Positions 1-5,699 of a DNA stretch of 5,970 bases are shown here, piece by piece. A program made the translations under genes and the position numbers. The first letter of the stretch is position 1. Every line of letters starts with the position of its first letter. This DNA comes from Bacteroidales bacterium. Lineage in GTDB: Bacteria > Bacteroidota > Bacteroidia > Bacteroidales > UBA4181. The notes beneath the pieces are model-generated. The model was not told the DNA's origin, searched no databases, and saw only the letters and a list, made by a program, of their open reading frames with translations. Location of the stretch: the NCBI GenBank assembly GCA_031264715.1, contig JAISDP010000069.1, positions 1 to 5,970 of the forward strand. The letters run 5' to 3'.

Positions 1-54
1 AATTACAAACGTTTGGCAGGAACAGGAGCAGACGCTCCGGCAAGCGCCGAATAG
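1..54 (+). CDS. 3' end of an unidentified plus-strand gene (partial)
   Basis: Frame 1 reads 17 codons from the window edge, NYKRLAGTGADAPASAE, and ends at a TAG at 52-54. The Ala/Gly/Pro-rich end looks like an ordinary protein C-terminus, and a strong plus-strand terminator follows 26 bp downstream, which supports a plus-strand gene ending about here. The other two plus frames are also open at the edge. One ends at a TGA at 72-74, and the other runs through the terminator to about 244 and is therefore unlikely. The choice of frame 1 is an inference, and too little is present to name the product. The gene is convergent with ribBA. Confidence 0.4.
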   Translation, partial: NYKRLAGTGADAPASAE

Positions 55-80
55 TTCCAAAATACGGTTCATGATGAAAG

Positions 81-105
81 CCGGGCAGAAATGTCCGGTT
101 TTTTT
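81..105 (+). terminator. Rho-independent terminator, plus strand
   Basis: The stem CCGGGCA pairs with TGTCCGG (six Watson-Crick pairs and one G-T) around a GAAA tetraloop at 81-98, followed by seven T residues. It lies 26 bp after the TAG of the partial left-edge gene and is oriented to end it. On the minus strand there is no comparable T-run, so it is not bidirectional. Confidence 0.85.
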
Positions 106-160
106 GATTTTCAACCTTGATGTGAAGAGGCAAGTTGCTCAACAGTCGTTCTATAAACGC

Positions 161-187
161 AAAAAAGGGGGCGTCATCGCCCCCTTT
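161..187 (-). terminator. Rho-independent terminator, minus strand (ends the ribBA transcript)
   Basis: A perfect 10-bp inverted repeat, AAAGGGGGCG / CGCCCCCTTT, at 164-173 and 178-187 has a 4-nt loop. Read on the minus strand it ends in six T residues, three inside the stem and three beyond it, as expected for intrinsic termination of leftward transcription. On the plus strand the T-run is only three long before CCC. It is about 200 bp past the ribBA stop with no gene between, so the inferred ribBA mRNA has an unusually long 3' untranslated tail. Confidence 0.72.
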
Positions 188-388
188 CCCATTAACACAC
201 ACACAGAAACCCGGTTCATTTTACTGAACCTTGACTTTAACCTTTAATTTAAAACTAACATTAAGAACGAATGATGAAAGTAACCTTTCTGATATAGAAA
301 ACAGTTGTTTTTCATAAAAGTTCAAAATAAATAAAAATATTTTGACTCTATAACGTTTTACATGGGTATCATCTGCGACAGCAATTGC
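188..388. other. AT-rich intergenic region with a small hairpin and leader-like sequence
   Basis: No gene is recognised here. Visible elements are a CA-dinucleotide run around 195-204, a hairpin GGTTCA-(6 nt)-TGAACC at 213-230, and a plus-strand stretch at 231-262 rich in TTTAA and TTAAAACTAAC. That stretch resembles the 5' leaders of many Bacteroidota outer-membrane protein genes. It is followed by ATGATGAAA, but the reading frame stops after eight codons (271-297, MMKVTFLI). Positions 298-388 are very AT-rich with no clear signal. If ribBA transcription continues to the terminator at 161-187, this is the 3' untranslated part of its mRNA. Confidence 0.45.
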
Positions 389-1624
389 CTATTCCTTTTG
401 ATCCGTGCCTTTCCTGACCAATTCGAGCGTATGCCCCATTTTGTCGTGTTTTGTTTGCAGATAGCGCCGGTTGTAAGGATTTGGCTCTACTTCAATAGGC
501 ACATTTTCCACGATGCGTATTCCGTAGCCTTCAAGAGCGATGCGTTTTACCGGATTGTTGGTCATCAGGCGGATCGTGCCCAACCCTAACTCGCGCAGGA
601 TACTTGCCCCTACTCCATAATCGCGTTCATCATCCTTAAACCCGAGGTCAATATTGGCTTCTACCGTATCGCGTCCCTGGTCCTGCAGACGGTATGCGCT
701 CATCTTATTATACAAGCCGATGCCCCGTCCTTCCTGGTCGAGATATATCACCACGCCTTTCCCTCCGTTTTCGATCATTCGCAAAGCCTGGTGGAGTTGT
801 TCGCCGCAGTCGCAACGATATGAACCGAGTATGTCGCCCGTGAGACAGGATGAGTGGACGCGCACCAATACCGGTTCGTCCGGGGTCCACGTCCCCTTGA
901 TAATGGCTAAATGTTCCAGCCCGTTAGAAACCTGTATGAACGGCACTACTTCGAAATTACCGTATTTGGTGGGTAACTTGACACGGTCGCCCATTTTTAC
1001 GATTGATTCCTTTTGAAGGCGGTATTTGATCAGATCGGCAATAGATATGATTTTGAGGTTGAATTTTTTGGCTATTTCCATCAATTGAGGCAATCGCGCC
1101 ATAGTACCGTCCTCGTTGAGAATCTCGATAAGCGCCCCTCCAGGCTGCAATCCTGCCAGACGGGTAAGGTCGACAACCGCCTCGGTGTGCCCGGGACGCC
1201 GCAATACACCTTTTTCGCGGGCTTTCAACGGCGCTATATGTCCCGGCCGCCCCAAATCCTCCGGACGGGTAGCCGGATCAACCAATGCACGGATGGTTTT
1301 GGCACGGTCGGAAGTTGAAATGCCTGTGGTGCAGCCATGACCGATCAGATCGACCGAAACGGTAAACGGCGTGCCATGCAGCGAAGTATTATTTCCAACC
1401 ATCAAGTCCAGTTCCAGTTCCTGGCACCGCTGTTCCGAAAGCGGGGCGCACACCATCCCGCGGCCATATTTCACCATGAAATTGACAATCTCCGGGGTAA
1501 CCGTTTCTGCGGCACAAATGAAATCACCTTCATTTTCACGATCCTCGTCGTCTACTACAATAATCACTTTCCCGTTGCGTATGTCTTCTATGGCTTCTTC
1601 TATGGTATTCAATGCGTTATTCAT
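389..1624 (-). CDS. ribBA: RibBA: 3,4-dihydroxy-2-butanone-4-phosphate synthase / GTP cyclohydrolase II
   Basis: This bifunctional cytoplasmic enzyme feeds both arms of riboflavin synthesis. RibB converts ribulose 5-phosphate to the four-carbon unit, and RibA opens GTP to the pyrimidine precursor. In the 411-residue form, the RibB domain (about 1-205) carries the acidic DDEDRENEGD loop (25-34), STSDRA (104-109) and RRPGHTEA (142-149). The RibA domain (about 206-405) carries HSSCLTGD (257-264) and RCDCGEQL (270-277), giving zinc-ligand cysteines C260, C271 and C273, then YLDQEGRGIGLYNK (294-307), RDYGVGA and LMTNNPVK. Both active sites look intact and the length is normal. I chose the ATG at 1624 because the family aligns from NTIEEAIEDIRNGK. 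An in-frame ATG at 1651 would add nine residues (MQTVIFNIV) and cannot be excluded. The gene has its own promoter, and I saw no FMN-riboswitch-like leader. Confidence 0.96.
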   Translation of the reverse strand: MNNALNTIEEAIEDIRNGKVIIVVDDEDRENEGDFICAAETVTPEIVNFMVKYGRGMVCAPLSEQRCQELELDLMVGNNTSLHGTPFTVSVDLIGHGCTTGISTSDRAKTIRALVDPATRPEDLGRPGHIAPLKAREKGVLRRPGHTEAVVDLTRLAGLQPGGALIEILNEDGTMARLPQLMEIAKKFNLKIISIADLIKYRLQKESIVKMGDRVKLPTKYGNFEVVPFIQVSNGLEHLAIIKGTWTPDEPVLVRVHSSCLTGDILGSYRCDCGEQLHQALRMIENGGKGVVIYLDQEGRGIGLYNKMSAYRLQDQGRDTVEANIDLGFKDDERDYGVGASILRELGLGTIRLMTNNPVKRIALEGYGIRIVENVPIEVEPNPYNRRYLQTKHDKMGHTLELVRKGTDQKE

Positions 1625-1672
1625 AACGATATTAAAGATTACAGTCTGCATTGTTCCCTACAGACGAAAGTG

Positions 1673-1680
1673 CAAAGATA
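1673..1680 (-). promoter_or_regulatory. Bacteroidota-type -7 promoter box for ribBA
   Basis: On the minus strand this reads TATCTTTG, a full match to the TAnnTTTG -7 consensus of Bacteroidota primary-sigma promoters. It lies 48 bp upstream of the chosen ribBA start and 21 bp upstream of the alternative ATG at 1651. No convincing TTTG -33 element is seen at the expected distance. The inferred transcription start near 1665 leaves a leader of about 40 nt for the 1624 start. Confidence 0.6.
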
Positions 1681-1681
1681 C

Positions 1682-1700
1682 AAAAACCATTCCGGTTTTT
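1682..1700 (-). repeat. Inverted repeat between the U32 gene and ribBA
   Basis: AAAAACC at 1682-1688 and GGTTTTT at 1694-1700 form a 7-bp inverted repeat with a 5-nt loop, lying in the spacer just upstream of the ribBA -7 box. On the minus strand it ends in a T-run. It could therefore be a weak terminator for the trmB-U32 transcript, although only two G-C pairs make that poor. It could equally be an operator overlapping the ribBA promoter, or chance. Confidence 0.35.
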
Positions 1701-1775
1701 ATACTGTGCACTTTGTCGATTGACAGTAACTTTACCGGCGCCTCCTCCAGCCAATATGGATTTTATAGCCTTCAC

Positions 1776-3014
1776 TCAAGGCATCCATTTGTAAATCTTG
1801 TCCGAACGCCGGACCGGTTGCGGCAAAGGCATCGAAAACACTTCACCCTTGACGGTTTGCTCCACCGGTTTCAGATCGACGCGTATTTCGGGCACTACCA
1901 TTTCCACCACGCCGGTAGTAGGCCCGATCACCAGGATACGGTCGCCCACCGAGAGGGAGCCGGATTGTACCTGAAATTCACCTACGCCGAGTTTCGTGAA
2001 ATAGTTATTGCATAAAGCGATATATTCCTTTCGCCGGGTTGCCTTCGAGCCGTGTATATCGTTCAGTTCGGCCATGCTTTTACCCAGGTAGTATCCGTCC
2101 CAGAAACCGCGGTTGAACACAGTTTGCAGCCTATCAGTCCACCCGGCTATTTTAGATGCATCGCAAGTACCGTTGCAGTATGCTTCCAAGGCTTCATTGT
2201 AACATTCACCCACTGTTTTCACGTATTCGGGACCACGGGCGCGGCCTTCCACCTTGAATACCCGCACGCCCGCCTCAATCATTTTATCGATGAATCCAAT
2301 GGTACACAAGTCCTTGGGCGACATAATGCGGGAATTATCCACGGCAAGTTGATGACCGGTTTCATTATCTATAGCCGAATAAGACCGGCGACAGACCTGT
2401 ACGCACCCGCCCCGATTGGCGGAACGGTTATACTCGTGCAGGCTCAGGTAGCATTTGCCCGATACAGCCATGCAAAGGGCGCCGTGGCAAAACATTTCGA
2501 TCCCCACCAGCCGCCCGGATGGTCCGGTGATATGGTTTTCCCGTATAAACGCACTGATCCCGGCCACTTGCTCCAGGGTCAGTTCGCGGGCAAGCACCAT
2601 CACATCGCAATACTGTGCAAAGAACTGCACAGCTTGCCGGTTGCTGATATTCAACTGAGTGGAGGCATGTACCTCCAGTCCGATTTGCCGTGCATAAAGG
2701 ATGGCCGCCATATCGGAAGCAATAATGGCATCGACCCCGCAGCGAACTGCGGCATCGGCCACTTCGTGCAAGGCTGTCATATCGCTGTCATACATCACAG
2801 TGTTGAGCGTCAGGTAGGTTTTCACGCCTTTTTCGCGGCAGGCGGCAACAATCTGCGCCAGGTCGTCGAGCGAAAAATTGGCCGATGACTGCAAGCGCAT
2901 GTTGAGGCCGCCCGTACCAAAGTATACGGCATCACACCCGGTTTGCAACGCGGCTGCCAGCGATTCCCACGAACCAACGGGTAGCATCAGTTCAAGGGTT
3001 TTATTCGTCCACAT
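1776..3014 (-). CDS. U32-family (peptidase U32) protein, probable TrhP/YegQ-type tRNA hydroxylation factor
   Basis: The family signature is perfect: EMFCHGALCMAVSGKCYLS at residues 173-191 of 412. U32 proteins are often labelled collagenase-like proteases. The better studied bacterial members (TrhP/YegQ, RlhA, UbiU/UbiV) act in RNA or quinone hydroxylation, and UbiU/UbiV carry a 4Fe-4S cluster on four cysteines. Here C181, C188, C204 and C237 have closely matching spacing, so a cluster is inferred. An N-terminal barrel (about 5-325), starting LMLPVGSWESLAAALQTGCDAVYFG, is followed by a small beta domain (about 335-410). About 410 residues fits TrhP-type members better than the longer RlhA. 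The start at 3014 (MWTNKTLEL) overlaps the trmB end by 14 bp; an upstream ATG at 3050 would add 12 poorly conserved residues. Together with trmB, a tRNA-modification role (5-hydroxyuridine at U34) is the best guess but is not proven. Confidence 0.88.
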   Translation of the reverse strand: MWTNKTLELMLPVGSWESLAAALQTGCDAVYFGTGGLNMRLQSSANFSLDDLAQIVAACREKGVKTYLTLNTVMYDSDMTALHEVADAAVRCGVDAIIASDMAAILYARQIGLEVHASTQLNISNRQAVQFFAQYCDVMVLARELTLEQVAGISAFIRENHITGPSGRLVGIEMFCHGALCMAVSGKCYLSLHEYNRSANRGGCVQVCRRSYSAIDNETGHQLAVDNSRIMSPKDLCTIGFIDKMIEAGVRVFKVEGRARGPEYVKTVGECYNEALEAYCNGTCDASKIAGWTDRLQTVFNRGFWDGYYLGKSMAELNDIHGSKATRRKEYIALCNNYFTKLGVGEFQVQSGSLSVGDRILVIGPTTGVVEMVVPEIRVDLKPVEQTVKGEVFSMPLPQPVRRSDKIYKWMP

Positions 3015-3705
3015 CCATGAAAAGAGTTTCCGGTTCGCACGAAATTTCAAATTTCAGATACTTGATGGTAAATCCTTTATCCATAAACATTTTTTCGTAA
3101 TAAGTCTGTACGGACAAAATATCATCGGCGTATCCCGAATGGTATAAATCATCGGTACATTCAAGTACATTCAATTTATTTAATTCTAAAACTTTACATG
3201 TATATTCAAACAGGCTTTGACTGTCGGTTTTCAGGTGAATGATCCCTCCCGGCTGCAATATTTCGCGGTACGACTGGAGAAACCGTGCGGAAGTGAGCCG
3301 CTTGTTGGCACGACTTTTTTGCGGTTGCGGGTCGGGGAAGGTGATCCATATTTCGGACAGTTCGCCGGGCGCAAAACTCGACCGGATAAATTCGATGCGC
3401 GTGCGCAGGAAGGCCGCGTTTGCCAGGTTGTTTTGCAATGCGTCCGTAGCGCCCACCCACATGCGCGATCCCTTGATATCTACACCGATAAAGTTCATTC
3501 CGGGATATTTACGCGCAAGGGCAACGGTGTATTCGCCTTTGCCACAACCCAATTCGAGTACCAGCGGGTGGCGGTTGCCGAAAATCTCATCCGCCCAGCG
3601 ACCTTTCAACCTGAAATCGGTACGGAATACTTCTTCGAACTTAGTCTCTATCACATTGGGATAGGCGGACATATCGGCAAAACGCTTGAGCTTGTTCTTT
3701 GTCAC
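3001..3705 (-). CDS. trmB: TrmB: tRNA (guanine-46-N7)-methyltransferase
   Basis: This cytoplasmic enzyme uses S-adenosylmethionine to make m7G at position 46 in the variable loop of tRNAs. At 234 residues it has the usual length. Visible motifs are the SAM-binding loop LELGCGKGEYT (50-60), the acidic residue after strand 2 in FIGVDIKGSR (72-81), the family-specific catalytic stretch ITFPDPQPQKSRANKRL (121-137), HLKTD (157-161) and the C-terminal TYYEKMF (201-207). The start is a GTG at 3705. It is preferred over the internal ATG (M12) because the opening KNKLKRFADM is typical of Bacteroidales TrmB. No Shine-Dalgarno is present. The TAA overlaps the next gene, so TrmB and the U32 protein are probably made from one mRNA. 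A promoter sits about 30 bp upstream. Confidence 0.96.
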   Translation of the reverse strand: MTKNKLKRFADMSAYPNVIETKFEEVFRTDFRLKGRWADEIFGNRHPLVLELGCGKGEYTVALARKYPGMNFIGVDIKGSRMWVGATDALQNNLANAAFLRTRIEFIRSSFAPGELSEIWITFPDPQPQKSRANKRLTSARFLQSYREILQPGGIIHLKTDSQSLFEYTCKVLELNKLNVLECTDDLYHSGYADDILSVQTYYEKMFMDKGFTIKYLKFEISCEPETLFMDVDE

Positions 3706-3733
3706 GGGTTTAGATACATATTAATGTTTGCGG

Positions 3734-3766
3734 CAAAAATACATACTTTTATCGGAATCATTCAAT
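3734..3766 (-). promoter_or_regulatory. Promoter for the trmB-U32 unit
   Basis: The minus strand carries TATTTTTG at 3741-3734, a full TAnnTTTG -7 match. About 21 nt upstream is ATTG (3766-3763), an imperfect -33 TTTG element at a plausible spacing. The -7 box lies 28 bp before the GTG of trmB. A 13-bp core around the box is identical to the one in front of the GH43 gene. The -33 element overlaps the last codons of the small ORF at 3762-3950. Confidence 0.6.
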
Positions 3767-3950
3767 TTACACTCAATATCATATCCTTGAAGTTAAAGCC
3801 AATTTTTTTGTACCTGCTTATAGCCGGCATCCCTATGACGCCATCAGAATATTCTGACGGTAAAATATAGGAATCATTATCAATCTCTACACTGACTCCG
3901 TCAATATCAAGATTCAATAACAAGGGTTTTTTATAAGGCACATCATACAT
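3762..3950 (-). CDS. Small hypothetical ORF, possible remnant of a retropepsin-like protein
   Basis: This is a 62-residue AT-rich frame beginning MYDVPYKKPLLLNLDIDG and ending in ISRYKKIGFNFKDMILSVN. I do not recognise it firmly. The segment DGVIGMPAISRYKKIGFNFKDMI resembles, by eye, the C-terminal part of retropepsin-like aspartyl protease domains (a pattern like DG-IG-x-x-x-hydrophobic, then a strand with F/I-D/N-F-K). No catalytic D-T/S-G is present, so at most it is the tail of such a domain. The frame is open only eight codons upstream of the ATG before a TAA (3975-3977), and the DNA beyond has many stops, so no larger gene can be restored by one frameshift. Its base composition is clearly more AT-rich than its neighbours. 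It may be a genuine short gene, a decayed fragment or a chance ORF. Confidence 0.35.
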   Translation of the reverse strand: MYDVPYKKPLLLNLDIDGVSVEIDNDSYILPSEYSDGVIGMPAISRYKKIGFNFKDMILSVN

Positions 3951-4124
3951 AAAATTATTGAATGTGTATATATTTTAAAAAAAAAGTATTCTAAACATGT
4001 CAAATATTTGTGTATGGCTAATTTTCCATTTGCATGGTCAGCCGCGGGGACAAAATTATTCTGCGGGAAGCATGCTTGTGTGAAAAGGAAGAAATCAGCG
4101 ACCGGATTGACGGGAGAAACAATA
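3951..4124. other. Intergenic region downstream of GH43, no gene seen
   Basis: Positions 3951-4020 are strongly AT-rich with a run of nine A residues (3977-3985). Positions 4021-4124 have a more balanced composition, including a 10-bp palindrome AAGCATGCTT and a CCGCGG. Short frames on both strands overlap the GH43 3' end and show no family resemblance. I found no convincing intrinsic terminator for the GH43 transcript here. Confidence 0.5.
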
Positions 4125-5651
4125 TTACCGGTACAGGATTTTCACTGTATCGAAAACGCCTTTCCCGCTTCCTGCCTGTATGCCGATCATCGGTGGGCGG
4201 TCCCATTGCGGCAGGCTGCCAACATGCAATAGCGTTCCCACCTGCTTTGGTTGACCGTCCTTTTGAAGATATCCAAATTGACAATATTGTCCAAACCGGG
4301 TTTCGAGATACAGGATGACCCCTGCGCTTTCCTGTAATTCGGCTGTTGCCAGAATCGAACGGACTCCCCTTGCTACCTGCCACAGTTCTATACGGTCGCC
4401 GGTACGCGACAACCCTGCGGCCTGGTCTTTTGTACCATAAATACATATTCCCGCAGGTGATGCGCCTTTTTCCACGGTGGCCTGTAATGTGTAACTGCTC
4501 CTGCGGGGTCTGAGTCCGAGGATAGCGCCTGCAGGCGAATCATTTCCGGTTAAGGTAAGTTTCCCGTTTTGTATCTGGCAGTCCGGTTTGTTTTGTGCTA
4601 TATCCCACATCCATTCGACTCCCGGTTTGGCAGCGTCAAATTCGTCGGTAAAGTCTGTGACGGGTTGTTGCACGGTTCCGGCGTAAGGCGTGGCAGCCTG
4701 TATGGAGGGTATGGCGCCATAACGGAACGAAGGCCAGCCCGTTGCCGCATCCCACACAACTTCGTCCAGCATACCCTGTCGGCCGGCGTATACGCTGGTT
4801 GCCGCGTTGTAGGCATGATAGAGGTAGAAATAACGTCCTGCGGGCGTGGTCACTATGGTGCCGTGACCGGGACAGCGCCATTGTCCGCCGCTGTACAGGA
4901 TCGGGTTGCCTGCATATTTTTCCCACGGTCCGTGAATGTCGCGGGCGCGCGCTACGCCTGTCTGATAGTTGCAGGCAGGGCCGCAGCACGAATTGCCGGC
5001 ATAGAACATGTAGATATAATCGCCATGCTGCACCAGGCATTGTCCTTCCACACCGCCTGCTTCCCAGCCTTCAGCGTCGGCCTGAAGCATCCGGAACGCT
5101 TCTCCTTTTAACTTTAAGCCGTCGTCCGTCAGTTCCGAGCCTAAAATTTCGATGCTTTTTCCTTTGTCCAAGCCATACGCTTTCCATGAAATATACAGTT
5201 TTCCATCCAGCTCAATCACAAAAGCATCGATGGCTTCGTTGGTCCATTCTATCAACAGGCCGTGGTCGGTAAATCCCTGCCGGATATCGCGTGCAGTGGC
5301 CACCCCGATGAACGATTTGCGGTCGCTGCGCCGCCGGGCAGTATAGTACGCATAATACGTGCCGTTGCGGTAGTACAGTTCCGGCGCCCAATAGCTACCC
5401 ATTGTCCAGGCGGGCATTTCCTGAAACATAGCGCCGAGATATGTCCAGTTTACCAAGTCTTTCGACTCATACAGGCGATAAGGATGCGCCCATTCCGACG
5501 AAGTTCCGGCAGCATAGTAAGTATCGCCTGCACGTATAACGGTGGGATCGGGCAAATCGCCGGGGATAACGGGATTACGGTAGGTGGCCTCCTGTGAGAA
5601 TGACAGGAAAGGCAACAAGAGAAAGATGACCAGGTGTATCAGTGATTTCAT
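4125..5651 (-). CDS. Secreted glycoside hydrolase family 43 enzyme with C-terminal beta-sandwich domain
   Basis: GH43 enzymes are inverting arabinosidases, xylosidases or arabinanases with a five-bladed propeller. This 508-residue protein opens with a signal peptide (1-19, hydrophobic LVIFLLLPFL, likely cleavage SFS before Q20). It has no lipobox cysteine, so a periplasmic or secreted protein is inferred. The propeller spans about 22-320. The catalytic base is D35 in PGDLPDPTVIR, the likely pKa-setting Asp is D142 in NEAIDAFVI, and the general acid is E202 in GGVEGQCL. H263 in CPGHGTIV matches the histidine often found in the propeller core. A beta-sandwich (about 334-508, from FTDEFDAAKPGVEWMWDI) resembles the C-terminal domains of GH43 xylosidases. 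Substrate cannot be read from sequence. The ATG at 5651 is chosen for the signal peptide; an in-frame ATG at 5735 would add 28 residues encoded partly by repeat DNA. No SusC/SusD genes are in view. Confidence 0.93.
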   Translation of the reverse strand: MKSLIHLVIFLLLPFLSFSQEATYRNPVIPGDLPDPTVIRAGDTYYAAGTSSEWAHPYRLYESKDLVNWTYLGAMFQEMPAWTMGSYWAPELYYRNGTYYAYYTARRRSDRKSFIGVATARDIRQGFTDHGLLIEWTNEAIDAFVIELDGKLYISWKAYGLDKGKSIEILGSELTDDGLKLKGEAFRMLQADAEGWEAGGVEGQCLVQHGDYIYMFYAGNSCCGPACNYQTGVARARDIHGPWEKYAGNPILYSGGQWRCPGHGTIVTTPAGRYFYLYHAYNAATSVYAGRQGMLDEVVWDAATGWPSFRYGAIPSIQAATPYAGTVQQPVTDFTDEFDAAKPGVEWMWDIAQNKPDCQIQNGKLTLTGNDSPAGAILGLRPRRSSYTLQATVEKGASPAGICIYGTKDQAAGLSRTGDRIELWQVARGVRSILATAELQESAGVILYLETRFGQYCQFGYLQKDGQPKQVGTLLHVGSLPQWDRPPMIGIQAGSGKGVFDTVKILYR

Positions 5652-5666
5652 TGGCGTTATTTTTGG

Positions 5667-5674
5667 CAAAAATA
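5667..5674 (-). promoter_or_regulatory. Bacteroidota-type -7 promoter box for the GH43 gene
   Basis: The minus strand reads TATTTTTG, a full TAnnTTTG match, 15 bp upstream of the chosen ATG. The 5' untranslated leader would be very short. No clear -33 TTTG element is seen; the expected site (about 5694-5700) is exactly where the 42-bp repeat array begins. The surrounding 13 bp are identical to the trmB promoter core. Confidence 0.5.
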
Positions 5675-5699
5675 CATTTTTCCGGACAAGTTTTGGATA

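Noticed and set aside
1625..1775. FMN riboswitch in front of ribBA
   Set aside because: The inferred leader is only about 40 nt and none of the conserved RFN-element segments is visible.
2052..2888. Plus-strand ORF of 278 residues
   Set aside because: It is antisense to the U32 gene, which has a perfect family signature, and the plus-strand translation resembles no family.
3217..3870. Plus-strand ORF of 217 residues
   Set aside because: It is antisense to trmB and the small ORF. Its similar SEYSDG ending is explained by the palindrome at 3844-3857.
4060..4090. GH43 terminator at the AAGCATGCTT palindrome
   Set aside because: The palindrome has no loop of usable size and no T-run follows it on the minus strand.
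4018..4446. Minus-strand ORF of 142 residues covering the GH43 3' end
   Set aside because: Most of it is an alternative frame of the GH43 C-terminal domain. It has an Arg/Ser/Pro-rich shadow composition and no family resemblance.
4569..5111. Plus-strand ORF of 180 residues
   Set aside because: It is antisense to the catalytic part of the GH43 gene and has no recognisable domain.
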